From Ochrobactrum vermis (lineage in GTDB: Bacteria > Pseudomonadota > Alphaproteobacteria > Rhizobiales > Rhizobiaceae), in NCBI RefSeq assembly GCF_002975205.1, contig NZ_PCOC01000002.1, positions 1,193,001 through 1,257,000 of the forward strand: DNA of 64,000 bases, read 5' to 3'. Below, piece by piece: positions 29,875 to 38,283 of the stretch (position 1 is its first letter; the number at the start of each line of letters is the position of its first letter). A program made the translations under genes and the position numbers. The notes under the pieces were generated by a model that did no database searches, was not told the origin of the DNA, and worked only from the letters and a program-made list of their open reading frames with translations.

Positions 29875-30329
29875 GAGGAGCTATCCCCCGTGCTTGTAAA
29901 GCAGAAATCAGATGCGAAAAGCATCGAATGGAGAGACTTTATCGGCTCATTCTGTACTTTAACTGTACTACCGTCCCGAAAAACTGGCAGCTTTATTTCA
30001 CTCGTGGCGCAAGGCCGAACTGAACCGGTCAATGGTTCCTCCAACTGCAAGGGTTAAAGGCCCGAACATTAAAGGCATTACTTAAGTGGCATTTATAAAA
30101 CCCACCAAATTAAGTCAGGTTATGGCCGGTAGGGCTCTGTTCTGTCAATTTTTATGTTTTTGAAACGTTCTAAAAATCAATAACTTGGAATCATTCTAAA
30201 TATGAGTTAACTACCCATCTTTAAACGATAATTGGTATTTTACGATGGTCGCGGCGGCAACCAAATGGAGCTGCCACGACATTGTGCGCTATTTCGCCGC
30301 ACCTTGTGGATAGAAGCTTCTTTTAGTCA
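29875..30329 (-). promoter_or_regulatory. Leader and promoter region of bfd-bfr
   Basis: A 455-bp AT-rich, non-coding stretch between bhuQ and bfd. A possible promoter on the minus strand is TTGACA (30148-30143), an 18-bp spacer and CATAAC (30124-30119). Two Irr-type sites lie upstream of it. The inferred leader would be about 240 bases long, with no coding frame of note. Confidence 0.5.
30159..30200. promoter_or_regulatory. Two ICE-like (Irr) boxes upstream of bfd-bfr
   Basis: ttggaatcattctaaa (30185-30200) is nearly the rhizobial iron-control element, an inverted TTTAGAA/TTCTAAA around one base. A second weaker copy, tttgaaacgttctaaa, lies at 30159-30174. Irr is known to control bfr through ICE boxes in rhizobia; binding here is inferred. 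Confidence 0.6.
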
Positions 30330-30641
30330 TCAGGAGCCGAGCACGGCGCTGAAACCTTCAAACTGCGGAGGTCCAAGATAGAGCGGCTTGTTGTCACCGG
30401 CATTGCGATGCGCATCGCGGAACTGTTCGGACTTGGTCCAGGCGACGAAATCGTCACGATTGCGCCAGACCGTGTGCGAAGCATAAAGCGTGTAGCCTTC
30501 TTCTTCGTTGGTCGCGCGCAGCAGGTGAAAGCTTTCGAAACCGGGAAGCTCGGACAGTTTCGAGTCACGATTTTTCCAGACGGTTTCGAAATCGGATTCG
30601 CTGCCGACGCGAACTTTGAAGCGATTCATGGCTATGAACAT
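30330..30641 (-). CDS. bhuQ: Heme-degrading monooxygenase BhuQ (antibiotic biosynthesis monooxygenase fold)
   Basis: A 103-residue ABM-fold protein (MFIAMNRFKVRVGSESDFE..., then GFESFHLLRATNEEEGYTLYASHTVW). It resembles IsdG/HmuQ-type heme oxygenases and Brucella BhuQ, which open heme to release iron. The start follows AAGGATC. It lies next to the heme receptor bhuA, in the same direction, after a 230-bp spacer with a strong hairpin. The HmuQ-like role is inferred from family and context. Confidence 0.85.
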   Translation of the reverse strand: MFIAMNRFKVRVGSESDFETVWKNRDSKLSELPGFESFHLLRATNEEEGYTLYASHTVWRNRDDFVAWTKSEQFRDAHRNAGDNKPLYLGPPQFEGFSAVLGS

Positions 30642-30690
30642 TGCTGATCCTTTTCCATCAGGTTTGGGACTGGCTACTTTATATAGTTTC

Positions 30691-30722
30691 CGGCGAGTGC
30701 AGCGGTAGGGCTGCACTCGCCG
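30691..30722 (-). terminator. Strong hairpin between bhuA and bhuQ
   Basis: A perfect 13-bp GC-rich inverted repeat (cggcgagtgcagc / gctgcactcgccg) with a 6-base loop. It lacks a T-run, so it may stabilise the bhuA message or attenuate read-through into bhuQ rather than end transcription fully. Confidence 0.5.
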
Positions 30723-30828
30723 CGCCACATCTCTGGATCCGAAGGCCGCCGCGGTCAGGTTGGTCGGTCTTCGTGGATGTGACGATCATGAGAGGGAGGC
30801 GTTCTCGCCTCTCAGGGTCTTTGTTATC

Positions 30829-30873
30829 GCATTATCCCACGCAAAACCGCTTCGCGCTTTTGCTGGAAATGCT
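30829..30873. repeat. Intergenic palindromic repeat, copy 3
   Basis: A 45-bp element starting gcattatcc, with core gcttcgcgcttttgctgg and ending ggaaatgct. It ends exactly at the bhuA stop codon. It is about 85 percent identical by eye to the copy at 54043 and shares its core with copy 1. Confidence 0.75.
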
Positions 30874-32901
30874 TCAGAACTGGAACTGTGTCGAGACGAG
30901 GAATGTGCGTCCGCGACCAGAACCGTAGGTGCTGAGGGCAGGGGTGTATTCCTTATCTGCGATATTGAGCACCTGAAGCGAGAGATCGACCGTGTCGGTG
31001 AACTTGTACTTCGCGAAGACATCCACCAGCGTGTAGGGATCGGTGTCATCCCCACTGATGTTTCTGCCACTCGAAACATGCTGCACACGCAGGCCGCTTT
31101 CAAGTTTGCGCTCGAAGAAGCGCGCACCTGCAGTAACCGTTACAACATCTTCCGGAAGATACTGGTTGGCACCCATACCGGCGGTCTGTTCGGGCAGTTC
31201 GGAGGTGGAATGCGTATAAGCAATGCCACCGAACGCGAAGCCTGCATCGTAACGTGCGTCGAGTTCGAAGCCCTTGACCGTCGAAGTGCCGTCGACATTG
31301 ATGAACTGGCTGTAGTCGGACGCAGCGGTGATGTAGTCTTCAACGCGCATCGTGTAGTAATTGGCCTTGAGGCGCAGTCCGTCTTCAGCAGTCAGGATGC
31401 TGTCGCGCGCAATATTGACACCGAATTCCCAGCCGCGCTGTTTTTCAGGGCGAAGATTAGGATTGCCGTGCATCATACCCGTTCCAGCATGTGCCACGCC
31501 ACCGAGGAATGTTTCCTGCAGGCTGGGTGAGCGCATCGAGTGGGCATAGGTGATATAAGGCTGCAGCCAGTCAGTCACGTTATAGGCAACGGTAACCTTG
31601 GGGCTGAATTCGCTGTCGCTATTCGAGATCGAGCTGTCTTCGCTTTCGAGCTTGAAATAATCGTAGCGGAGGCCGGTGACGACCTGCAGGGCCTGGTAAT
31701 TCCAGGTGGCTTCCGAGAAGACCGCGCCGCGATTAGACGTAGCATCCGTCGGATTGACCCCCGTTTTGGTGCCGCCAGCGGTGTCGCGATTGATTTCAAA
31801 ACCATTTTTCCAGGCGACGGCCACTTCGCCAAAGGTGAAGCGTGATGTGTTCGATGCGGTCATGCCAGTGGTTTCGGTGGAAACCTGCCGCCCCACAAAG
31901 CTGCCATTGCCGTCTTCCCAGTTCTGCAACGTGGTGTTGTGGTAGAGGTTGACGTCGAGGCCGATGAGATCGTTATCGGACGGATTGTAGTTGTACTGTG
32001 CGAAGAATGTGCGGTTCTGCAGGAACATATCGTAAATCGTATAGGTTCCCGGACGATAACCGTTCGCATATGTTCCATAGTGGTTGTTGTAGAGGACGCC
32101 GCCAAGCGTCAGCTTCTGGTCTTCGCCAAGGCCGAATTCGGCTTTAAACAGGCCGGAAGTCAGTTCTTCGCCGGTCTTTTCGACGGTCACACCGTCGCCG
32201 TTCTTGTAATCGTTGGAATCGTGACGGCTGATTGCTGCAACAATCCCGATGGAATTGACGCGCGCTGCGCCAGCCAGCATTTCTGAGAAGCCGGTTCCAT
32301 TGCTGCCCCAAGAAGCACGACCAAGAACGCCCTTGTCCTTGCCGTCGAGAATGACGTCATCGACTCCGAGCGTGCGGAAATTGACACTACCGGCAAGACC
32401 TGTGCCGCCTTCGGTCGTCACGGCGCCGCGTGTCACATCGATTTCCGACAGCAGGTTGGGGTCTATATAGGCATAGCCCTGCGCATCGTGCGCGGTGTTG
32501 CGATAGCTCTGCGGTACACCGTCGATCATCATATTGACGCGACCGGAACCTTCGAAGCCACGAATATTAACGGCCACACCCGGATTGGACGCATTCTGAA
32601 GGGTGAACACGCCTGCGGTTCCGCGCAATACATCATCGAGCTTTGTGCCACCGAAACGATCAATCGCTTCGCGGTCGATCCTGCCGACCGGCGCCGGAAC
32701 AGAGGTCGGTGCCTGTGTGTCTCCCGCCCTGCGAATGGTGATTGTCTTCAGCGCAACGCCTGCTTCTTCTTCAGAAGCCTTTTGTTCCTGCGCGAATGAT
32801 TGTGACGTCATCGCCACAAGAATGACAGCAAGCCCCGTGCTCGCCAGAATTGACCGTTTATGAACCCCACCAGTCGCCCGCATTTCCAATGTTTCCTTCA
32901 T
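30874..32901 (-). CDS. bhuA: TonB-dependent heme receptor BhuA
   Basis: A 675-residue outer-membrane receptor. A signal peptide (SILASTGLAVILVAMTSQSFAQ) is followed by a TonB box (ALKTITI), a plug domain (DVLRGTAGVFTLQNASNPG, INIDGVPQSYRN-like) and a beta barrel ending in Phe (STQFQF). It imports heme through the outer membrane with TonB energy. BhuA of Brucella is required for heme use. ATG 32883 (MRATGG) is an alternative start with AAGGAA before it. It is divergent from hmuP. Confidence 0.92.
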   Translation of the reverse strand: MKETLEMRATGGVHKRSILASTGLAVILVAMTSQSFAQEQKASEEEAGVALKTITIRRAGDTQAPTSVPAPVGRIDREAIDRFGGTKLDDVLRGTAGVFTLQNASNPGVAVNIRGFEGSGRVNMMIDGVPQSYRNTAHDAQGYAYIDPNLLSEIDVTRGAVTTEGGTGLAGSVNFRTLGVDDVILDGKDKGVLGRASWGSNGTGFSEMLAGAARVNSIGIVAAISRHDSNDYKNGDGVTVEKTGEELTSGLFKAEFGLGEDQKLTLGGVLYNNHYGTYANGYRPGTYTIYDMFLQNRTFFAQYNYNPSDNDLIGLDVNLYHNTTLQNWEDGNGSFVGRQVSTETTGMTASNTSRFTFGEVAVAWKNGFEINRDTAGGTKTGVNPTDATSNRGAVFSEATWNYQALQVVTGLRYDYFKLESEDSSISNSDSEFSPKVTVAYNVTDWLQPYITYAHSMRSPSLQETFLGGVAHAGTGMMHGNPNLRPEKQRGWEFGVNIARDSILTAEDGLRLKANYYTMRVEDYITAASDYSQFINVDGTSTVKGFELDARYDAGFAFGGIAYTHSTSELPEQTAGMGANQYLPEDVVTVTAGARFFERKLESGLRVQHVSSGRNISGDDTDPYTLVDVFAKYKFTDTVDLSLQVLNIADKEYTPALSTYGSGRGRTFLVSTQFQF

Positions 32902-33151
32902 GACCCAGACGCGCTTCGCCGACCAGGCTGGCGGCGAAAAACTTAAAAAATCAATTGCTTGTCACTTCCCCCTCAAGAGAAGGTTGCGTGCTGGCTGGGA
33001 GGAAATTTCTTCCTGGCTTGCGCTGAAATAACGAGATTTAAACTTGACTCGTTTATTCCAGTAATGCAGTGATTAATAAACATGACCATTGATGTCAACA
33101 AAACAAATTTGCTGTCATCACCGTGTGGAAAGTCGATGCTGAGGCGAGAAA
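32902..33151. promoter_or_regulatory. Divergent promoter region bhuA / hmuP
   Basis: A 250-bp spacer, AT-rich on its right side. It holds a TGA-N9-TCA match to the RirA IRO box at 33083-33097 (tgaccattgatgtca). In Brucella and Bradyrhizobium the corresponding receptor promoter is under Irr control with HmuP help; no good ICE box was found here. Confidence 0.5.
33083..33097. promoter_or_regulatory. Possible IRO box (RirA site)
   Basis: tgaccattgatgtca fits TGA-N9-TCA, the short rhizobial iron-responsive motif, 55 bp before hmuP. The motif has only six fixed bases, so chance matches are common; location between two heme genes is the main support. Confidence 0.4.
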
Positions 33152-33436
33152 ATGAACAGGCGAATCCATATCGACATGCAGGTGCGGTTACCGCGCGGAC
33201 CTGTTTCCGAGAGAACCGCAAATCGCATTCCTGAAAGCCAGCTCAGCGGCGATTCAACGGGGTCTATTCCGGCTCAGATAAAACCTCGTTTCGGCGAGAG
33301 TGCGCTTGAGCCGCAACTGAAAACCTATGGCAGCCGCGAGCTCTTCGACGGTTCCCGGGAAGTGGGTATAGAGCACGGCGGCTCGCTCTATCGCCTCAAG
33401 ATCACCCGCCAAGGCAAGCTAATCCTCAACAAGTAG
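33152..33436 (+). CDS. hmuP: Hemin uptake protein HmuP/HemP
   Basis: A 94-residue protein. The C-terminal HemP domain is clear (YGSRELFDGSREVGIEHGG then YRLKITRQGKLILNK); the first 50 residues are low-complexity and poorly conserved. In Bradyrhizobium HmuP works with Irr to activate the heme receptor gene. It heads the operon hmuP-hmuS-bhuTUV and is divergent from bhuA. Confidence 0.88.
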   Translation: MNRRIHIDMQVRLPRGPVSERTANRIPESQLSGDSTGSIPAQIKPRFGESALEPQLKTYGSRELFDGSREVGIEHGGSLYRLKITRQGKLILNK

Positions 33437-33447
33437 GCAACCATCAG

Positions 33448-34524
33448 ATGACGACCCATTCCAAGCCCTCCCCAGAGCAGATTCTCAAGGCACGGGCTGA
33501 TAATCCGAAAATGCGCGAACGCGATTTTGCGCAGAGCCTCGGTATATCAGAGGCCGATTTTGTAGCAGCGCATTGCGGACAGGATGTAACGATGCCGATT
33601 TCGGCGCGGCGTATTCGCGCCGATGTTGAAACGTTGTTGAACCGCATTGGCTCTGTCGGCGAGATCATGGCGCTGACGCGCAATGAAAGTGTCGTCCATG
33701 AAAAGATCGGGCCTTTTGAAAAGACTATTTGGGGCCCGCATGCTTCATTGGCGCTCGGCAAGGAAATCGATCTCCGCATTTTCCCAAAGCACTGGGTTCA
33801 CGGTTTTGCGGTCTCCAAGCAGGATGGCGAAGCAACGCGCCGCAGCCTGCAGTTCTTCGATGCCGCGGGCGAGGCAGTTTTCAAGATTCATCTGCGTCCG
33901 GCTTCCAATATTGAAGCCTACGAGGCGCTTGTCAGCGATTTGCTGCTGGACGATCAGTCACCTGCCGTTGAGATCAGCGCAGTTGCACCAAGGGGACCGA
34001 AGGCGGACGTATCACTCCTGGATATTGACGCATTCCGTGAACGCTGGGGTTCTCTAACCGATGTGCACCAGTTCATCGGCTTGTTGAAGGATTTCGGCGT
34101 GGATCGGCATCAGGCCGTGCATCTCGCCGGTCATGACTTCGCTTGGCGAGTCGATACATCGTCCGTCGAAGCCATGATGAACCATGCGGTGCAGGAAAAG
34201 CTGCCTATCATGTGCTTTGTCGGCAGCCGTGGTTGCATCCAGATCCATACTGGTCCGATCCACGAGATCAAGATGATGGGACCATGGCTGAACGTACTGG
34301 ATCCCACGTTCCATATGCATCTGCGCGTCGATCACATCGCCGATGTCTGGGTCGTACGCAAGCCGACGAAGGACGGTCATGTGACATCGCTGGAAGCCTA
34401 CGATGCCAACGGCGAACTGATCGTTCAGTTCTTCGGTGAGCGTCACGAAGGCGAAGCAGAACTGGCCGACTGGCGCATGATCGCGGAAAATCTTCCGCGT
34501 CTGCCGCAGTCGTCTGCTGCGTAA
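33448..34524 (+). CDS. hmuS: Heme-degrading/heme-trafficking factor HmuS
   Basis: A 358-residue HemS/ChuS-family protein with two similar halves (IGPFEKTIWGPHASLALGKEIDLRIF and HTGPIHEIKMMGPWLNVLDPTFHMHL). It receives heme in the cytoplasm and degrades or transfers it. It starts 11 bp after hmuP and ends 10 bp before bhuT. Its presence next to BhuQ gives the locus two candidate heme-degrading proteins. Confidence 0.9.
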   Translation: MTTHSKPSPEQILKARADNPKMRERDFAQSLGISEADFVAAHCGQDVTMPISARRIRADVETLLNRIGSVGEIMALTRNESVVHEKIGPFEKTIWGPHASLALGKEIDLRIFPKHWVHGFAVSKQDGEATRRSLQFFDAAGEAVFKIHLRPASNIEAYEALVSDLLLDDQSPAVEISAVAPRGPKADVSLLDIDAFRERWGSLTDVHQFIGLLKDFGVDRHQAVHLAGHDFAWRVDTSSVEAMMNHAVQEKLPIMCFVGSRGCIQIHTGPIHEIKMMGPWLNVLDPTFHMHLRVDHIADVWVVRKPTKDGHVTSLEAYDANGELIVQFFGERHEGEAELADWRMIAENLPRLPQSSAA

Positions 34525-34534
34525 GGTGACGGCA

Positions 34535-35428
34535 ATGTCGTTCATTTCCTCGCGCTACAGGCGCGGAGCTACCCTGGCTGCCATCGCATTGTCGCTGGCG
34601 GCTGGTGGTGTCGTGCAGGCCGAGACTGTCGACCATTTCGCTGATACTTCGCGCATAGTTTCCGTCGGTGGCTCGCTGACGGAAATAGTCTACGCTCTGG
34701 GTGCGGAAAAAATGCTCACCGCGCGTGACCAGACGAGTGCCTATCCCGAAGAGGTGAAGAAGCTGCCGGATATCGGATATATGCGTCAGCTCGCCCCCGA
34801 AGGTGTGCTTTCGGTCAATCCGACTGGCATTCTGCTCCTTGAAGGCAGCGGTCCACAGGACACACTCGATGTTCTGAAAAAGGCGTCCGTTCCGATGATT
34901 GTTGTGCCGGAAACCTATACTGGCGAAAGCGTCGTCAAGAAAATCGAGATCGTGGGAAAGGCTCTTGGCCTCGAAGACAAGGCCAGGGAACTCGCGGTCG
35001 AAGTCTCGCGCGATATAGAAGCGGCCGAGAAGGCTGCGGCAAGCCACAGCCTACGCAAGCGCGTGCTTTTCGTGCTGTCGGCTCCTGGCGGGCGCATGAT
35101 GGCATCGGGCACAGGCACGGCAGCCAACGGAATGATCGAGCTTGCCGGTGGAGAAAACGTCATCACCGAATATCACGGATACAAGCAACTGACGGACGAG
35201 GCAGTCGAGAAAGCTGCGCCCGACATGGTCCTGATGATGGATACAGGTGCGGATGGGATGACGCCGGAATCGCTGCTCAAAAATCCCATTATTGCCGCAA
35301 CACCGGCGGGGCGTAACAAGAATGTCGTTTCGATGGACGCGACTTATCTGTTGGGATTTGGGCCACGAACCGGTGCTGCCATTCGTGATCTGTCAGCAAA
35401 ACTTTATGGTGCTCCCACGGGGCAATAA
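34535..35428 (+). CDS. bhuT: Heme ABC transporter substrate-binding protein BhuT
   Basis: A 297-residue periplasmic binding protein of the BtuF/HmuT class III fold. A signal peptide ends near VVQAET; the body has RIVSVGGSLTEIVYALGAE and VNPTGILLLEGSGP. The family binds heme in the periplasm through a Tyr. ATG 34535 is preferred to GTG 34526 because AAGGTG lies at the right spacing. A long hairpin follows before bhuU. Confidence 0.92.
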   Translation: MSFISSRYRRGATLAAIALSLAAGGVVQAETVDHFADTSRIVSVGGSLTEIVYALGAEKMLTARDQTSAYPEEVKKLPDIGYMRQLAPEGVLSVNPTGILLLEGSGPQDTLDVLKKASVPMIVVPETYTGESVVKKIEIVGKALGLEDKARELAVEVSRDIEAAEKAAASHSLRKRVLFVLSAPGGRMMASGTGTAANGMIELAGGENVITEYHGYKQLTDEAVEKAAPDMVLMMDTGADGMTPESLLKNPIIAATPAGRNKNVVSMDATYLLGFGPRTGAAIRDLSAKLYGAPTGQ

Positions 35429-35432
35429 CATG

Positions 35433-35469
35433 ATCTGGCTTGTGGGTTTGAAAACCGCACAAGCCAGAT
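35433..35469 (+). other. Long hairpin between bhuT and bhuU
   Basis: A 17-bp stem with a one-base bulge (left arm atctggcttgtg then ggttt; right arm aaacc then cacaagccagat) lies in the 59-bp gap. Such stem-loops after a binding-protein gene often protect its message and lower permease expression. Confidence 0.6.
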
Positions 35470-35487
35470 TTGTAAGGATTTTTCGAA

Positions 35488-36615
35488 ATGACCAGCCAAG
35501 GTCGCGTTGCGCGCGAACAGCGCTTCGCAGTGCGTCATTCAGCAAACGATACCGATGATGTGGCGGGAGACCGCGCCGCGCGCGCGCGGTTAACCATCAT
35601 ATTACTCGCAGTCGCTTTATGCATGGCGGCTTTGTTCAGCCTGACGGCTGGTGCTTCTGATGCGTCCGTGCTTTCGGTTCTGCGCGCTCTGACCTCCTCC
35701 GGCGCAGCCGAAGGCATGGACGCATTTCGCCGCGATCATCTGATTATCATGGAGATCCGCCTGCCGCGTATCGTCATGGGTATTTTGATTGGAGCCGGGC
35801 TTGCCGTATCCGGTGCCGTGATGCAGGGCCTTTTTCGCAATCCGCTGGCCGATCCGGGTCTCGTGGGTGTATCCGCCGGTGCCGGTCTTGGTGCTGTCTC
35901 GATGATTGTTCTTGGCGGTACCGTCCTTGCTCCCGTCATCGCGATCCTCGGCGTTTACGCGTTGCCGCTCGCCGCATTCCTCGGCGGGCTTGCCAGTACT
36001 CTGCTGCTTTATCGTGTTGCTACGCGTCGCGGGCGTACCTCTGTTGCAACCATGCTACTTGCAGGCATCGCGCTAGGTGCGTTGGCAGGTGCAGCGACCG
36101 GTGGACTCATCTATCTGGCCGATGATCGCCAGTTGCGCGACCTGACGTTCTGGGGGCTCGGTTCGCTCGCGGGTTCCACCTGGGGCAAGATTGGTGCTGC
36201 GGGACCGATCATTGCCGTCGTTCTTGTTGTTTCGCCGCTGCTTGCGCGTGGCCTCAATGCCTTGGCTCTGGGAGAAGCGGCCGCCGGTCATCTTGGCGTT
36301 CAGGTGCAGCGCATCAAAAACATAGCCATTGTGACCGTGGCTGCTGCTACTGGTGCAACGGTTGCCGTTGCTGGCGGGATTGGTTTTGTCGGTATTGTGG
36401 TGCCGCATATGTTGCGCCTCAGTATCGGCCCGGACCATCGCTATCTCCTGCCAGCGTCAGCCCTGCTTGGCGCGACGCTTCTGCTTCTGGCTGATGCGGT
36501 AAGTCGCACGATTGTGGCCCCGGCAGAATTGCCGATCGGCATTATCACCGCGCTTTTCGGAGCGCCGTTCTTCCTCTGGATATTGCTGCGCCAGCGCGGC
36601 CTGCTTGATCTTTGA
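35488..36615 (+). CDS. bhuU: Heme ABC transporter permease BhuU
   Basis: A 375-residue FecCD-family permease with about nine to ten helices, RLPRIVMGILIGAGLAVSGAVMQGLFRNPLADPGLVG near the N-terminus and GFVGIVVPHMLRL later. It forms the inner-membrane heme channel. The N-terminal 30 residues are polar and cytoplasmic. AAGGA lies before the ATG. The next gene starts 7 bp after its stop. Confidence 0.93.
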   Translation: MTSQGRVAREQRFAVRHSANDTDDVAGDRAARARLTIILLAVALCMAALFSLTAGASDASVLSVLRALTSSGAAEGMDAFRRDHLIIMEIRLPRIVMGILIGAGLAVSGAVMQGLFRNPLADPGLVGVSAGAGLGAVSMIVLGGTVLAPVIAILGVYALPLAAFLGGLASTLLLYRVATRRGRTSVATMLLAGIALGALAGAATGGLIYLADDRQLRDLTFWGLGSLAGSTWGKIGAAGPIIAVVLVVSPLLARGLNALALGEAAAGHLGVQVQRIKNIAIVTVAAATGATVAVAGGIGFVGIVVPHMLRLSIGPDHRYLLPASALLGATLLLLADAVSRTIVAPAELPIGIITALFGAPFFLWILLRQRGLLDL

Positions 36616-36622
36616 GACCATC

Positions 36623-37426
36623 ATGATTGAAACGAAAGCATTGGGCGTAAGCCTGTCGGGAAAGGCCATCATCAGCGATATCGCCTTTTCGGCGAAGCCG
36701 GGTGAGGTGACCGCAATCGTCGGACCAAACGGTTCAGGCAAAACCACGCTGTTGCGCGCGCTTTCCGGTGACATTGCATATACAGGAATGGCCTATCTCG
36801 ATGGGCGATCCTTCGCAGAAATCAGGCCGTGGCAGATGGCGGCGCGCCGGGCGGTGCTTCCACAGGCAAGCGCCCTGTCATTTCCGTTCACGGTTCGTGA
36901 GATCGTAAAGATCGGGCTTACCGGCGGTTATAGCGGCGTTTCTCGCGATGAAGAAAAGCGTTTGCCCGATTTCGCACTGCAGAGGGTCGATCTTGCTGGC
37001 TTCAGCGGGCGGCTTTATCAGGAGCTTTCTGGTGGAGAGCAGCAGCGCGTGCAACTCGCCCGTGTTCTTTGCCAGGTCTGGAAACCAGTCGTAGACGGTA
37101 AGCCGCGCTATCTGTTTCTGGATGAACCGATTTCAAGTCTCGATATCCGGCACCAGATCGTCGTGATGGAGATTGCGAAGGATTTTGCGGCGGCAGGCGG
37201 CGGGGTGATTGCCATCCTGCACGATCTCAACCTGACTGCCATGTTTGCAGATCGCATTGCGGTCATGAACAAGGGCAGGCTCGATATAATGGGCACGCCG
37301 CGTGAGGCCCTGACCGACGAACGGCTCGAACGTGTCTATGAATGCTCGTTGCGCGTGGGAGTTCCACCGGAAAAGGGTGTGCCTTTTGTATTGCCGCAGT
37401 CTGCTTATCGTGCAGCCGTAGAATAG
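36623..37426 (+). CDS. bhuV: Heme ABC transporter ATP-binding protein BhuV
   Basis: A 267-residue ATPase with Walker A GPNGSGKTT, signature LSGGEQQRVQLAR, Walker B YLFLDEPISSLD and switch histidine ILHDLN. It powers BhuU. The start MIETKALGV is internal to a longer frame that overlaps bhuU. A terminator shared with rirA follows. Confidence 0.93.
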   Translation: MIETKALGVSLSGKAIISDIAFSAKPGEVTAIVGPNGSGKTTLLRALSGDIAYTGMAYLDGRSFAEIRPWQMAARRAVLPQASALSFPFTVREIVKIGLTGGYSGVSRDEEKRLPDFALQRVDLAGFSGRLYQELSGGEQQRVQLARVLCQVWKPVVDGKPRYLFLDEPISSLDIRHQIVVMEIAKDFAAAGGGVIAILHDLNLTAMFADRIAVMNKGRLDIMGTPREALTDERLERVYECSLRVGVPPEKGVPFVLPQSAYRAAVE

Positions 37427-37429
37427 AAA

Positions 37430-37456
37430 AAGGTCCGGCTGTAAGCCGGACCTTTT
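37430..37456. terminator. Bidirectional terminator bhuV / rirA
   Basis: An 11-bp stem (aaggtccggct / agccggacctt) with a 3-base loop lies between convergent bhuV and rirA, with A-run before and T-run after. Confidence 0.9.
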
Positions 37457-37479
37457 CGTTTAAAATTTGTACTGAAATA

Positions 37480-37941
37480 TCAGCTAGCTACGCGCTCTTC
37501 TTCCATTTCATCGAGACCAAGCAGGTGACGCACATTCGGGCGCGCCTTAACGAGGTCTGCGATGCTGTATTTCATCAGCACGCCGAAGAAAGCATTGAGG
37601 GCTTCACGCAGCGCGGAATTAAGCGCACAGCTATCAACAAGCGGGCATTCCGTGGCTTCATTTTCGAAGCACTCTGCCATGGCGAAATTTTCTTCGGTTA
37701 CACGCACGACATCAAACAGTGAAATGTCCTGAGCCGCGCGACCAAGGCGCACGCCGCCATTGCGTCCGCGTACTGTTTCCACCAGTTTGTGCTCGACGAG
37801 CGGCTGAAGAATCTTGAACAAAAACAGCTCAGAAACGCCGTAGGCGCGCGCAATTTCTGGAATACGGCTAAGTTTGCCGTCATTGGCAGCGCAATACATG
37901 AGCATACGAACGGCATAATTCGTCTGGCGGGTAAGACGCAT
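37480..37941 (-). CDS. rirA: Rrf2-family iron-responsive regulator RirA
   Basis: A 153-residue Rrf2 protein almost identical in layout to rhizobial RirA. MRLTRQTNYAVRMLMYCA starts the winged helix; cluster ligands C91, C99 and C105 are in place (AMAECFENEATECPLVDSC). RirA with an Fe-S cluster represses iron-uptake genes under iron sufficiency. The frame is open upstream, but this is the family start. An ICE-like site lies about 230 bp upstream. Confidence 0.96.
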   Translation of the reverse strand: MRLTRQTNYAVRMLMYCAANDGKLSRIPEIARAYGVSELFLFKILQPLVEHKLVETVRGRNGGVRLGRAAQDISLFDVVRVTEENFAMAECFENEATECPLVDSCALNSALREALNAFFGVLMKYSIADLVKARPNVRHLLGLDEMEEERVAS

Positions 37942-38283
37942 CACTGTTCCTTTCAACACGTCTCGGAGCGAATGCATACCTCGATGTCGAGGAGGACGAC
38001 GCTCCAATCCTTGAGTTCGCAACTCCAAACCGAAATCGGAGTATTCCCTGTTTCGGTCTGTTTCGGAATTGCTCCAAAATTCTGGTCTTGTCGCATTTAC
38101 GATCCGCAAAAGGTTCAAGGCCCGGTCGGATCATGCGCTAAAGCGAATATCTGTTTCTTAATCCACTTTAGAATCATTCTTAAAATATATGAAGTCTTTT
38201 CTCACCTTTAAAGGGGAAAATTTGTTACCGGTATCAATTAACTGCGAGTTCCTCCCAGACCCGCTACAAATGCCCAGTTGGGC
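37942..38283 (-). promoter_or_regulatory. Upstream region of rirA with an ICE-like box
   Basis: A 342-bp non-coding stretch. tttagaatcattcttaaa (38167-38184) is an Irr-type inverted repeat sharing gaatcattct with the bfd site. Agrobacterium Irr and RirA regulate each other, which fits. No further genes seen. Confidence 0.55.
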
